Positions 13,501-28,500 of a DNA stretch of 64,000 bases are shown one piece after another. The position numbers and the translations under genes were made by a program. The notes beneath the pieces are model-generated. The model was given only the letters and a program-made list of their open reading frames with translations, did not search any database and was not told the DNA's origin. Position 1 is the first letter of the stretch, and every line of letters starts with the position of its first letter. Source of the DNA: Ochotona curzoniae (Eukaryota > Chordata > Mammalia > Lagomorpha > Ochotonidae); NCBI RefSeq assembly GCF_017591425.1, contig NW_024467101.1:12226918-12290917 (forward strand), written 5' to 3'.

Positions 13501-16500
13501 ATAAAACACATCCGCCACTCAGCCTGGGCTTGAGCGCAGAGTTCACTCGATGCAGTTTTGGAGTTTTTGTTGCTGTTGTTGTTGTAGTAAACTGAGAACT
13601 TGCACTTCATTTTATTTTAAAATTTTAAAATTTCTTCATGTGAGAGGTGTGAGGCAGGAAGAGAAGGAGAGAAACTGTACTTTGATCTCCTTAGTCAGAC
13701 CTCAGTGACCACACTGGCCAGGGGTGGGGGCACAGGGCCAAATGTAGGAGCTGAGAACCCCAATCCAGGTTCCCTGTCTGTCTGAGCCATCACCTGCATT
13801 AGTGGGAAGCCAGGATTGGGAACAGGGCTGGACTCCAACCCAGGGACTCCAATCTGGGACGTGGGCCTCAAACACCTGCTGTTCCCTTGCAGCTTTAGAA
13901 TGATGGCCAGCTATGGGAATGGCCGCAGTTTGCTTTTGTGAGCAGGTGCTGGTCAGGGACCTGCTGTTATAGATGTTCAAAGGCAGGTGCTGGCATTACA
14001 TGCAAACGTGGAGGAGTGTGGGGAGCTTGGGGACCAGGTGGGGATGGGTTATCGCTGTGTGGCCTGGGGCAGGTAGCTTGACCTCTCTTAGAAGAAAGCG
14101 AGTGCCCATCAGCTGGTTCACTACCCAAGTGCCCACAAGGGCCAGGGGTCGGCCATTGCTGATCCTGGAAACTACGGACTCACAGAGTCCCTGTGGGCAG
14201 CAGAAACCCAAGGACTGGAGCCGTCCCTTGCTGCCTCCCAGTGTGTGCATGGACAGGAAGCTGGAGCCAGGAGCTGGGGTTGGGAATAGATCCCATGGTC
14301 CCTAGTGCAGGGTGCAGGTGTCTTGACCATGAGGCTAATCACCTGTTCCTCACTCACAGTTCTTGAGGTTCCCTTGTATATGACAAGGGATATACAGAAG
14401 CTGGAGGGATACATACCTACTGAGGAAAGGACCAGAGAGAATGGAATTTGTATTTCATAGACTTTTATATTTTTTAATATTAAATACAATAATGTACACA
14501 CTCACACATACGAACCCTATCTACACCTTCACAGCACACACGTAACACATCCCTAGTTGGAAACCAGTAAGCAGGCTAACTCACCTACCTTGGATTCTCG
14601 TTCATTTTGCCATCTGTCCATTCTGTATCCAACAAGCATCCCACTGCACTGCACCTTTGTGTGTTTACCTCTTCCTATTTTTTTTCTAAAATTATGTATT
14701 TATTTGTAAGGCAGAGTTACCGATAGAGGGCGAGACAGACAGAATGGGATGGGGAGAGAGAGAATCTTGCATCTACTGGATTCACTCCCCAAATGGCCAC
14801 AGTGGCTGGGGCTGGGCCAGGCTGAAGCCAGGACCTTGGAACCCTTGCCTGACTTCTGCCACTTGGCATGGTGTTGGTGATGTCCGCTCTCACGGTGATA
14901 GTATCCGCACATCCGTCCTTTACACTGCCAACTAATATTCTACCGGGTCTGTGGTTTTCAATGCAGAAGAATATCCTCAAGGATTGCGGACTCCGAAGAA
15001 TCACATTCCTCATTGCCCAGGAGGTGAGTCGGCTGCCTGGGTCTCCCTTGGGAGTCTCTTCCCCTCTCCCAGCTGCTGTCTGCTACCTGGTCTTGTAGAT
15101 TGGGGTGGGGTCAGCGGAAATGACCTCGGGTTACCGGGAGTAGTCCCCTATTAACTATGCTGACACATCCATGAGCCTGGCTGGATTTAACAATCTCCTG
15201 TGTGGATTTCTTCCTGCAGAAAGAATTCCCCAAGTTCTTCACTTTCAGAGCGAGAGATGAGGTATGATTGCCAGGGCCGTGCTGGTCTCTCTCCTGTGGC
15301 ATCTTTGATTCCCTCCCCCTCCGCCTCACTCGGTGAGGTTCCCCTGGAGTCAGGAAACAGGGTAGCTTGGGTGTAGACTGCAGCTTCCTGCTGGGAGCTC
15401 ACTTCTAAAAGAACCTCGTGTTTCCCACTTGGAGCTCAATCCCTGAGAATCCCGCCCTGCCAGCCCTGTCCCTGCTTCCGGCTCACTCGGACAGTGTTGT
15501 ACTAGTGGCTTACACCCAGGCAGACAGTCCTACGGGTCATGAGGTCCTTTTGCCCTGGATTTGGCAAAGTATGACTAGTACTCTGCCCCCTCATTTCTTA
15601 CAAATAAAGGACACGGCCACGCATATCTGATTACATGTGGCCTACCATGGCTCTTAATGCACAGTAGAGAACTCAGTCACTGGGACACAGACCACATGAC
15701 CTGTCAGCCCGAAGCGTTCACTAACTGACCCTTTAAGGAAAAGTTCAGTGACCCCTGTTCTAGAACAGGTGGTCACGATTCAAGACCCGATCGCATTCAG
15801 TGTTAAGTGTTTGAGAGATGGATGTCCCTTATCCGCTGGTTTACTCCCCAAATGCCCACAGCAGGACAGGCTGGGCCAAGGCCAAAGTCACAAGGCATGA
15901 ACTCCATTCAGGTCTCCCACAGGGGTGGCAGGGAACCAGCCACTTGAGTTCTCCACCTGTTGCCTGCCAGCGTCTCCATCAGCAGGAAGCTGAAATTTGG
16001 AAGTGGAGCTGGAGCTGGGCCAAAGCACCCTGACGTAGGATGTGGGTGTTTTTAACCACTGGGCCAAATCCCGATCCAGCTCTGACACTTCATTTTTTAA
16101 CTTCCCAAATTCTTTCTATTTCATCCAGGACCTTTTTTAAAATGTCTTTTATTTGTCCTTCAGTATGGTCCCCAGCACTGTCAGTTACTTCCTTTTGGGG
16201 ACCAAGTTCTACAAAGATATGGGGTGGGGTGGGGTGGGTTATACTTTCTTGAAAATTACCTTGTGTTGTACTGGGTGCTAGGAGCCAGGTGCCAGGAGGG
16301 CCCTGGCACGGGATCTTCGTGACATTCTCAGTAGCCCTGAGTCAACCCCAGCCCTTCATGCCTTGCACACCACTTAGCTGACACAACGAATGCCACATCC
16401 CTGAGAGCATGGCACATGGGAGAGGATGTAGGCCAAGTCTGCTGCAGTCTCAGCATCAAACTGTGTGTGCACGTGTGTACCCATATTTCTCTCTCTCTCT

Positions 16501-19500
16501 CTCTCTCATATTCCTCCATCTGCTTCCTCTGTGCGTCCGTCTGTTCTCTCTCTAACCTACAGTTTGCGGAGGACCGAATTTACCGCCACTTGGAGCCTGC
16601 CCTGGCCTTCCAGCTGGAGCTCAGCCGCATGCGCAACTTCGACCTGGCCGCCGTACCGTGTGCCAACCACAAGATGCACCTGTACCTGGGTGCCGCCAAG
16701 GTCAAGGAAGGGGTGGAGGTGACCGACCACAGATTCTTCATCCGCGCCATCATCAGGCACTCGGACCTGATCACCAAGGTGAGGCGTAGCGGCAGGTCTC
16801 TGTCCCACACACGATGGTCTGACCCGCTTGGATCCCCTCCTGGTGAGGCACTGGTTTGTTAGGGAAACGAGCATTTGTTCGTTGTTCCTTTAGAGAAGTA
16901 AGTTGTGTCGTCCACGCAGGGTTGTTGCATGCTAATCCTCTACCCTGCGGGATCGGCCTCCCGTATGGGCACTGGTTTGTGTCCCGGCGGCTCCACTTCC
17001 CATCCGGCTACCTACTTATGGCCTGGGAAAGCAGTGGAGGATGGCCTAGGTCCTTGGGATCCTGCACCCATGTGAGAGACCCAGAAGAAGCTCCTGGCTC
17101 CTGGCTTCTGATCAGCTCAGCTCTAGCCATTGCAGCTATTTCTCTATCTCTCCTTCTCTCTCTCTCTCTGTAAAACAAAAACAACTGCCTTTGAAAGGAA
17201 AATAAATAAATATTTAAAAAAAAAAGAAAGACAGTTAAGTTGTGATTATAGTATGAAAATTTCATACAACAATGAAAACTTTTAATTAAAAAAAAAAAAG
17301 ATTTCTTTGAGAGAGAAAGAGGTCATCCAAACAGCGGTTCATTCCCCAGCCGCTGCCACGGTCCTGTGCTGGTAGGATTGAAGCTAGGAGTAAGGAACTC
17401 CATCTGGGGAACCAAGAACCCAAGTCCTCAGGCTTTCCCCTGCTGCCTCCTGGGGTGTGTGAAGGCAGGCAGCTAGAATCAGGAGCGGAGCTGGGATTCA
17501 AACCCAAGCACTCAGGTATGAGGCAAGTGTCACAAGAGGCAGCTTTGCCAGCAGGCTAAATGCGCATCCTAACCCCTAAAGGGCCGGCCTGGGTGGCCCC
17601 TTTGGAGACTGGCTGGTGTCCTTCCAACCTCATGTTCAGGCATCCCTTGGCACTAGGAGTTCAGGGCAAAAAGATTGTGCGATGGTTCTTGCTGGTCTCT
17701 GCCACTTGATTTCCTGTAGCTCTTTCTCCGTGTAAAAGAAAAATGGCCTATTCATGTGCTAAGTGTGGGTTTGTTTAACTAAGCCCCTCTTAATGCATAT
17801 GAAGCTAGTCTGTTTTTGCCACTCTGTTCAACTATTGTTTTTTTTTTTTAAGTTTTACTTATTTTTTTTATTGGAAAGTCAGATTTACAGAGAGAAGGAG
17901 ACACAGAGAGAAAGATTTTCCATCCACTGGTTCACTTCCCAAGTAGATGCAACAGTTGGAGCTGAGCTGATCCAAAGCCAGGAGCCAGGAGCTTCTTCGG
18001 GTCTGCCATGCAGGTGCAGGGTCCCAAGGCCTTGGCCCATCCTTGACTTCTTTCCCAGGCCACAGGCAGGGAGCTGGATGGGAAATGAAACAGCCAAGAG
18101 ACAAACCAGCACCCATATGCGATGCTGACGTTTGAAGTTGGAGGATTAGCTAGTTGGGCCATCACGTGTTGGCCTTCCACTGTCTGTTTTAATCCGTCTT
18201 GGTAGATTGAGGTTTGGCAAAGCCAATAGAGCAAAGGAAACATAGCTTATTTTGCCCAGAGTCTAACAAGGGGACTCGCCATGCCTCATAGTGACCCACA
18301 GGGAAGTCCCAGGGGTAGATAAGGTGATAAAAGGCATAAAGAGAGAAACTGGATGAGAATATTGACTGTGGTCTCCAATGTAAGACATGGATAAGTCCTA
18401 GTACATGGGTTTAAGGTTGAAGAAGCTGAGTCATTTATAATACATACATACACATATATGTGTGTATATATATATGTATATATATAATATTTATGTTTTT
18501 AAATGCCAGTAACAGAGAGAAGGAGGGAGGGCGGGAGACCATTTGCTGGGTCTCTCCCCAGATGGTTCCAATGGCTGGAGCCAGGCCAGGCCAGAACTAG
18601 CAGTCGGGAGCCAGGAGCTTCATCTGGGTCTCCCACACGAGTGCAGGGTCCCAGGCACATGGCCCATCCTCCACTGCTTTTCCCAGACCATAAGCAGGGA
18701 GCTGGATTGAAGTGGAGCAACCAGGACTCGAACCGACACCCATGTGGGATGCTGCTGCATGTGGTGGCTTTACTTGCTATGCCACAGTGCTAGCTCCAAT
18801 GCTGAGTGATTTGGGCAGACTCTGGGACAGGAGGCCACTGGCAGAGGTTGAGCAACTGCCTGGGCAAGTGCATAAGGGTCAGGAGAGAGATCCTGATGCG
18901 GAGATGGCAGGGGTGGTCACACTCCCAGGCAAGGTGCTGACTGTCCTTTAGGAATTGGCCAGCCCTGGGGTGCCGCTGGGCCAGTTCCTCCAGGGTCAGT
19001 GGGCACACCCCTCCCAGCTGTCAGAGCTGTGGACGACAATATACAAGAGGCATGGTCCGCCTGCTGCGAGACCTTGTGTCCTTTGGCTGGTGGAGCCTGG
19101 GGCTGCCGTCCTGCCTGGCGTGTGGGGAACTGTTTCCTTCTCTTTGTACATCCTCCCCACCCCGAGGCTCAGCTCAGCACCCCTTCCATCCCACCCCCGA
19201 CCCCTGGCAGGAGGCGTCCTTTGAGTACCTACAGAACGAGGGCGAGCGGCTGCTCCTGGAGGCCATGGACGAGCTGGAGGTGGCCTTCAACAACACCACT
19301 GTGCGCACTGACTGCAACCACATCTTCCTCAACTTCGTGCCCACCGTCATCATGGACCCCCTGAAGGTCTCACTGCCCCAGGAGGGGTGGGCTCTGTGCG
19401 AGTGGGAAGGTCTCTTGGGGAGGATTCCAGTCTCAGCGTCACTCAGCTGTTTGGGCTGTGCTGCTTTGAGACACTGTCTCCTGGCCCCTGGAACCGGAAC

Positions 19501-22500
19501 CATGGCTGCATCCAAGCACCGAAAAACACACCTTCCTCCCTCTGAGCCTGCGTCTGATTCTCAGCCCCGGGGCTGTCATGGGGGTCCTGGCTGTGGTGGG
19601 GGCTGAGCCTAAGCTTTGGTCTGAGCCATTCTCTGCCACTTACTTCTCCCATGGGGCTGATTTCTAGGGCTCCTGTGACAAGGGCAGACGGTCAAGAGCA
19701 GGCTCTGACTTTGGCAGGCATGGACCCGAAGTAGGAACTGCAACCTTAGTCTCCCCATCTGTCAGCCAGGGGATAGGGCACCCACATCTCTGAGCCCTTG
19801 CGAGGACAAAATGAGACAATGAGTCCAAGACGCTCGACAGGCAACCACCCGTTATTCCCAGCTGACGGTTCCCGTGGGCCGCATGCCGTGAATGCCGTCG
19901 TTCTCTCTGCCCTGCGTGCGGTGACTGCAGCGGCGAGCAGTGTGGGCCGAGCAGGCCGTGACGAGGGGCCCACCGTGTCTCACGGCAGATCGAGGAATCG
20001 GTGCGCTCCATGGTGATGCGCTACGGCAGCCGGCTGTGGAAGCTCCGTGTGCTGCAAGCCGAGGTCAAGATCAACATCCGCCAGAGCACCAGCGGCACAG
20101 CCCTGCCCATCCGCCTCTTCATCACCAATGAGTCTGGCTACTACCTGGACATCAGCCTCTACAAGGAAGTGACGGACCCCAGATCTGGCGATGTAAGGCC
20201 AGCCTGCTGGGACAGTGGGGTCCAGGTGAAAGCCAAGCCACGGGGGGACATCAAGGTGTAGCTTAAAGCCACCTTGCCAGGGTATGGGTTGGGGGCACTC
20301 TGGCCTTGCTTCCCCACATTGGACAGCTCGTCTGCAAGCTCCCTAAGTGAATGGTGGCCCATGGTGACAGCCACACAGCCTGATTTTCTCGCAAGCGGCC
20401 TGAGTCCTCCAAGGTGACGTCCGACCCAGGGTGGGCCACATTTGGTGTGGGGTGCGGAGAGGGTTGTAAGCTTTCTCAGACTCTCACTTGATTGGGATTT
20501 ACCACCGGTGCCTTGCTTCCTTCCATCTGATTTGAGGAGGCCCGGGGCGGGCAGGGGATCCGGGTGCTACGTGATTGGACGGGCTGGACCCTCTCACCAT
20601 CTCCCCTTGTTCCTCCCACTTCAGATCATGTTTCACTCCTTCGGCAACAAGCAAGGGCCGCAGCACGGGATGCTGATCAACACGCCCTATGTCACCAAGG
20701 ACCTGCTGCAGGCCAAGCGCTTCCAGGCCCAGTCGCTGGGCACCACCTACGTGTATGACTTCCCGGAAATGTTCAGACAGGCAAGTCCTGTGGCTCCCAC
20801 ACTGTGCCACCCACTCCCTTCTCCCCACCACTGCATCCTCTCGGTAGGGTTCCCCCAGAATCAGGCTCCTCTGTCAGGGGACAGGGGCCCAAGCTGTCAC
20901 CTGCTAACCCCCAGGGTGGTCAGGTGTGGGCGTCCCACCTGCCTGGGACAGCATCTGCCCCAGGCCTAGCTCCAGGGAGGAATCTTTGGTTCAGTTTTTT
21001 TCCCCCCCTGATTATCAGAGCATGCAGTGGAAAGTGCAGGGAAGTATAGGTTAAGTAAACAGGTGTTCATTTATATGGCCTCTACCCACTGCTGATGCTT
21101 TTCAGTAGGGCTAACATGCTAATATTCTTGAAGATTTTTTTAAACTTTTTAAAACTTTTTAAAAGATTTACTTATTTATTTGTATATTTGGAAAGGAAAG
21201 ATATACAGAGAGGAGAGTCAGAGAGATAGATCTTCCACCTGCTGATTCACTCCCCAAGTGACCGCAATGGTGGCTGGAGCTGTGCCGATCTGAATCCAGA
21301 AGCCAGGAACCAGAAATCTCTGCTGGGTTTCCCAAGTGGGTACAGGGTCCCAAGGCCTTGGGCTGTCCTCGACTGTTTTCCCAGGCCACAGGCAGGGAGC
21401 TGGATGGGAAATGGAGCAGCCAAGAGGCAAAACAGCACCCATATGGGATGCTGACGTTTGAAGTTGGAGGATTAGCTAGTTGGGCCTGCCTCTTCACCTG
21501 CTGGGACTAGCCCAGACTGAAGCCAGGAGGCCCTCAGGATCTCCCACGTGGGCAGCAAGAACTCAAGGACCCGAACCGTCTACTGGCTGCTGCCCAGGCA
21601 CAGTTAGCAGGGAGCTGGTCCTGACGCGGAATGACTAGGACTTGAACCTCGGGCGCTGTGATGTGGGCATACCATGCATCACACTAACCCACTGTGCCAC
21701 CGCACCGATGCTCCCTCCTCCCCACTCCTAGGTGGTCGCATTTGGACGTGGATCATGGGATACATATTTAACTATTTCCTGATTGAAAAGCAGCAGGACA
21801 TGGAAAGTCTTCTCCCCACCCGTGACGCCATGCTTTCCCTCTGTCCTCCCCTCTCCCCAGGCCCTCTTTAAGCTGTGGGGCACTCCAGACAAGTATCCCA
21901 AAGACATCCTGACCTACACAGAGCTGGTGCTGGATTCCCAGGGCCAGCTGGTAGAGATGAACCGGCTTCCCGGTGGCAACGAGGTAGGTCCTGGGCAGAG
22001 CCTTGACTCCCACTGGCATAGCCACATGCCTTCCCCATAAGCAGGTATCCCCAGAGAAGCCAACTGCAGCCCTTGGCGATGCGCTGTCCTCTCCCTGCAG
22101 GTCGGCATGGTGGCTTTCAAGATGAGGTTCAAGACCCAGGAATACCCGGAAGGGCGGGTCGTGGTGGTCATCAGCAATGACATCACCTTCCGCATTGGGT
22201 CCTTTGGCCAAGGGGAGGACCTGCTGTTCACACGGGCGTCTGAGCTGGCCAGGGCCGAGGGCATCCCCAGGATCTACCTGGCGGCCAACAGCGGGGCCCG
22301 CATCGGCCTGGCCGAGGAGGTCAAGCACATGTTCCAGGTTGCCTGGGTGGACCCCGAGGACCCACACAAGGTACGGCACAGGGGGCGCATCCCTAACGTG
22401 CAAACCCCCAGCCAGGAACGCACGTCTGTTGCCTGTGTTGTGAGCCCGGGTGTGAGGCCACGTGGGGAGAGGTCCCTGCTGACCTGGTGTGACAGGGGCA

Positions 22501-25500
22501 CAGTTGCCAAGCAGGCCCTGATGAAATTAATTTGTGAGTTGACCTTTGGGCTGTGTGTGTAATATGTGCATAAACAGTGCATTCTCATCTATAGACTTGG
22601 GTCCTGTAGGTCCTTGTGCCTGAGGTCTTTTCATCCAATGTGAGAAGTTGAAAATTTTGAGAAAATTCCAAATCTGAAGGATTTCTTTCTCTAAGCATTT
22701 CAGAGGGTTACAGAGAGAGCTCTTCCATCCTCTGGTTCACTCCCCAAGTGATGACAACTGTGAGAGAAGCCAGGAGCCTGGAAGCTTCTTCTGGGTCCCC
22801 AACATAGGTAGCAAGGACCTGGATACTTAAGTCATCCTCCACTGCTTTCCCAGGTCATCCGTGGGGAGCTGGGTTGGAAGTGGAGCAGCCGGGACTCGAA
22901 CCGGTGCTCGTCTGGGATGCTGGTGTTGCAGGCAGCGGCTTTACCTACTGTGCCACAAGTACCGGCCCCCCTACATATTGCATCTTTAAGAATTTGATGA
23001 GGAGGGCTGGAAATAAGGGGAAGAATCCCTAAGAAGGTCCTTGAGGGAGTGAGAAGGAAAAGACTGAGAAACACTGAGTCATAGGGACGTGGGGGGCATG
23101 GTGGGAAGTAGGGAGCTGGGAGGTGACAGTGGGTGGGGCAGGCAGAAATGAAAAGGAGCCTTGAGTGTATAGCTGAGATGGACATGGTGCTAGCACGAAG
23201 TGACGTGTCACTGACATGTTGTGGACAGCCACCCCTAGAATGTTGTCATAAACAAGTGGATTTTGTTTTAATTCACTTGAAAGGCAGAGAGCCAGAGATT
23301 TTCCACTGATGGGCTGGCTCACTTTCCAAATGCCTCCGCCGGCCAGGGCTGGGCGAGGCTCAACCCAGGAGCCAAGAGCTCCATGTAAGACTCCTGTGCA
23401 AATGGCAGGAACCCGACTCCTGGGTACACATGAACAGGAAGCAAAAACAGCTGGAACTCAAACCCAGGCGCTCCGATGTGGGCATCCCAGGCAGCTTAAC
23501 CACCAGACCACACGCTGGCCACCAGTCACAAGCTGTGGCCGTGGTATATGGGCAGCTGGCTTCCCTGGCTCACTGCGGTCTATTTCCTAAGGGATTTAAA
23601 TACCTGTACCTGACCCCGCAAGACTACACCAAGATCAGCTCCCTCAACTCTGTGCACTGCAAGCACGTCGAGGAAGGAGGAGAATCCAGGTACGTACAGT
23701 TCAGGGGCTTCCTTGGCTGCGCTCCGGGCTTGCAGCAAGTACTCACAGAGCTCCGGGCCCCACCTCTCGGGATGTAGTCATGTGTGGTGGGTGGTGGGGG
23801 TCTGCACCGGAGGACCCCTGAGGGACCGTCACCTTGGGTCATTCTCCATCCTGGTCATCCTCAAATGAGCCACTTCTTTGTCCAAGTAGTGCGAACTAGT
23901 GACCTGGGCAGAGATGGTGGGATAAGGCAGGCTGCCCACTGAGTACATCGAAGCCCACCCCACCCCTCCAGCTGACCAGCTTTCTGGGGCAAGCTGCGTC
24001 TTCTCTGAAGTGGGAGTGACTGACTAAATCAGGATTCCTCAGACTGGAGTTTCTAAAATGTTCAACAGTCCTATGTGAAACAAAAAAAAAAAATTATCTT
24101 TTTTAAAGATTTATTTTTATTTGAAAGGCAGAGTTACACAGAGAGAAGGAAGAACAGAGAGAGAGAGCTTTCATCTGTTGGTTCACTCCCCAAGTGGCCA
24201 CAATGACCAGAGCTGAGCTGATTAGGAGCCCAGGGTGTCTTCCAGGTCTCCCACCTGGGTGCAGGGTCCCAAGGCTTTGGGCCGTCCTCGACTGCTTTCC
24301 CAGGCCACAGGCAGGGAGCTGGATGGGAAGTGGAACAGCTGGGACATGAACCGGTGACTGTGTAGAATGTTGGCACTGCAGACAGAGGCTTAGCCCGTCA
24401 CACCCAGGCACTTCCCCAGCCCTCAATTTTTTTAAAAAAAACAAATTTCCGTAATCAGACAAGTGGGAAAAATGAGACCAGCATGCATCTTCGCTGTAGG
24501 CATGCTGGGGGTGGCTCTCAGAGCGGGGCTAGCGTGGTACTGCCCCTGCCTGCGTGACTGCGCAGCCGTGGCTGACTCATTGACAGACAGTGAATTCCAT
24601 GACTGCCTGGTGTGTACACTCATCTCTCGGCAGCCCTAACGCTGCCCTGACGCGTGTGCACAGATGTGGGATGGGATGGCCTTTCTGGAAGATGGGCTGT
24701 GGACCAGCAGGTGTCCTTAGCTGGGGAAAGGGAAGGATACATGTTGAGTCTGTGTCTGTTGTTCTAGCAGCTAAGGGGCAGAAGGCGAGGGTCTCAGACT
24801 CTTGCCCTCTGACCCTGGCTGCTTTCTGCCACTGTGATCACCCCCTGCCCCTGCCCGGTGCCTCGTGTGCACCCCAGGGCAGTGCGTCCGCCTTGGCTGC
24901 CCCTGGATGGGCTGGGTCTCTGAGCTGCTCTCGGTTCTTGAAGGTATGTCATCACGGACATCATCGGGAAGGATGACGGCCTGGGCGTGGAGAACCTGCG
25001 GGGCTCGGGCATGATCGCGGGGGAGTCCTCCCTGGCTTATGATGAGATCGTCACCATCAGCATGGTGAGTCCCTCCCGTGGCTTGGGCTCAGGCTCGGCT
25101 CGTCGCAAGCATGCAGAGGATCAACGGCCACCGCAGCATGCATGGTGTGGCTCCAGCCGCCACCAGCGGCAGCCATGGCTCCCCTCCACCGCCTTCATCC
25201 TGCTCCCGGCTTAGCCACCTCCATGACTTCTGCACCTGTGAGCACTTCAGGGTGCATCCTTTTTTCTTTTCAAGATTTATTTACTTATTTGAAAGAGTTA
25301 GAGACAGATACAGAGAGAGAAAAAACTATCTTCCTTCTATTGATTCACTCCCCAAATGGCTGCAGAGGCCAGAGCTGGGCCAAGCTAAAGCCAGGAGCTG
25401 CTTCTGGGTTTCCCACATGGGTGGCAGGGACCCAAAAGTTCTTGGGCCATCATCTCTGCTGTCCCAGACCATAAGCGGGTAACTCTATTGGAAGTGGAGC

Positions 25501-28500
25501 AGCCGGGGCTTGAACTGGTTCCTACCTGGGATGCCAGAACTGCAGGTTGCCTCTTTACCCTCCATACCACAATACCAGCCCCCAGAGTGGATTTCTCATG
25601 GGTGAGGACATCTCTATTTTTATTATTTTTTTTAATTTTTGCCATCAGAATATACTAGCCTTTTAATTCCATTGTCCACAAACATTTGGACATTGAAATC
25701 TAGGACTCACGAGACATTCCTGGATAGCACAGGGATTTCCTGGGTGCCCTTCCTCCAGCATCTCCCCTTGGCAGCACCTGCCGGGAGCACGGCTGAGGGT
25801 CAGAGCCGGGAGCTTGACCTGGACACAAACCTTAGCTGGATTTCATTGATTTTACCTGCACTCCCCCACATCCCGTGGGGTTGTGTGAGAGACAACGGTG
25901 GCTCCAGATAGCCCGGCTCAGAAACATACCCAGGCCCCTGACCCCAAATGTTCAGTGCCTGCTCTGCATCTTTTCCATGCTTTCTTTGGTTGGTTAGATT
26001 CTTGCCCGTTGAGACTGTCCTGTAGACCAGGTGTTTTTTGCTCAGAGCCACACTGTAACTTCCTATTGTAGCCACCAGGGGGCGATGAGGCATGCCATGC
26101 CGCTCTCTGGAGCTCAGACCTGGTCCTGTTTCTGCAGGTGACCTGCCGGGCCCTTGGCATCGGGGCATACCTGGTGAGGCTGGGCCAGCGCGTGATCCAG
26201 GTGGAGAACTCCCACATCATCCTCACAGGAGCCAGCGCTCTCAACAAGGTGGCCGGGGAAGGGGCCTGGGGTGTGTGTCTGAGGGGCGAGAGGTCACTGT
26301 CCTCTCCCCGGGAAGCCAGTTTCATTGCTGTTGTAGGAGCTGCAGTTCTCAATCTGCTGTTAACTTGGCCCCTTGTGAGCCAAGACGGAACAAGTTCTAG
26401 ATGCTTCCGCTGAAACTGACTTTTAAAAGTTATTATTTTTGGAAACTTCTTTGTTTTCATTTGAAAGGCAGAGAGGGAAATAGTGTCTACCTTTCCCCTT
26501 ACCACAGCTAAGGACAGGTCCAGGCCAAAGCCAGGAGCCCAGAATTCAGTCCGTGTAGGTCTCCCCCGTGGTGGTAGGAACCCAAGTCTATGAGCCATCG
26601 CCTGCTGCCTGGCAGGAAGCTGGAATGGGAAGAGCAGCCAGGCCTGGAGCGACCTTGCTGTGGGATGCAGGGATCGCATGTGGCATGTTAATTGTTGAGC
26701 CAAACCCCCACCTGCTGAAAGAACAGCTGGGCTGGCTTAGAGCCTGTCTTTTGTTATCCTAAAGAAATACCTGGAGCAGGCTGCCTCATGGAGGAAAGAG
26801 CTTTATTTTGGGTCTCAGTTCTGAAGGGGCCGCGTTCGGCAGTGCACCCTGGGAGAGCATGGGTGTGCGTGCGCGTGTGCCTTGCGCTTGGGCTCCTGGT
26901 TGACCTAGAACCACTAGGGTTCCGCCAGGGGGCGCCAGCGTGCTGACCTGGTCTAGACCCAGTTGCACCCCTACCCACACCCCCTGGAGACTCCACCACT
27001 GTAGCTGAATGCAGTTCCTGCCTTCTGGAGCAAATTACAGCATGGGATCAGGGTTGCACCCCATTTTCGGCCACGGCCTGACACCTTGTGTTCCCCAAAA
27101 AGCCGTTTTTTTCTTTGATAGCTCCAGTGTGTTTTCCCTTCATGTCTTTCAAATTCTCATTCTTTTAATTTTTACCAATGGTGCAGTGTGGCTGCTGGCT
27201 TTTCTTTCTGTATGGAGACATTTTCTATGCTGCTGTGGAGTCTGCATTCGCAGTTGGCTCATGTCACACAGAGGATTACCTGGTCTAGAACTAGCAGCCT
27301 TGACATCACCCTGTTCCCCTCCCAGGCACCCAGGCCACACCCCAGGCCTCAGATTCAGATGTACCAGGCAGGGATTTGCAGTGGAGATGACCTTGGTCAA
27401 GAACTGCATCCCGCTGCCGATGGAATTGGGCTGCATGTTGGAATGACCTAGAAATGAACAAAATACAGACTTGGTGGGTGGTCCCTGACCCCACAGGTGC
27501 TGACCCCACCAGTGCCGGGGCAGCCTAGGCAGCTGCGGGACTTTGAAAGCTGCCAGATAATTGTAAAGTGGCAGCCGGGATTGAGAACCACAGGACGAAG
27601 ATGGTCCACGGGGCGGTAGCAGGACCCCGGGCCAGGCAGCATGTTGCTCACCTGTGTCGTGTCCCCACAGGTGCTGGGGAGAGAGGTCTACACATCCAAC
27701 AACCAGCTGGGCGGCGTGCAAATCATGCATTATAACGGTGTCTCCCACGTCACCGTGCCGGATGACTTCGAGGGGGTCTTTACCATCCTGGAATGGCTGT
27801 CCTATGTGCCAAAGGTGGGGAGCCCCCCTGCATTCTGGGGCCCCGAGGCTGGGTTGTCAGTTCCTGGATGGGGGTTTGGAGTGGCAAGCTGGGAGCACTG
27901 CAATAGCTGCACCTGGATGCCCTCGGCTCCACATCATTCCTCGGAGCCCTAGCCCTGGAACACAGCTGTGCTGCGCCCTGTGGTGGCACTCATGCCATCG
28001 TAAGAGTACTGTCTGTTGATTCTTTGGAAAGGGGTAAGGGGAGCGGTATCTCCCCCAGGAGTTGAGATGCCTGTGGCCTGCACTGGAATACCTGGGTTTG
28101 ATGGCCAGCTCTGGCCCTGACTATAGCTTCCTGCTGCTATGCACCCTGGGAACAGTGATGACTGCAGTAACTGGGTGCTTTATATATATATTTTTTTAAT
28201 TTTAATTAGGAGTGCACCTGGCAGGAGCCTGGAACCTCCTCTGGGTCTTGGTGGGGTACCAAGGCTTTGGTCCATCCTTGACTGCTTTCTCAGGCCTCAA
28301 GCAGGGAGCTGGATGGGAAGTGGGGCAGCTAGGACAGGAACCGGTGCCCATATGGAACCCTGGTGCTTGAAGGTGGAGGATGAGCCAATTGAGCCATCAT
28401 GCCTGGTCCATCTGGGTTCTTGTCCTTTTCTGTGGGAGGTGTGGATTGAGTTCCTGGCTCCCAGCTCCGCTCTGGCCCAGCCCTGGTTGCTGCCAGCCTC

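Noticed and set aside
25918..26703. 261-codon minus-strand open frame
   Set aside because: It runs over an antisense ACACB exon and a CSINE, with no matching splice signals or recognisable domain.
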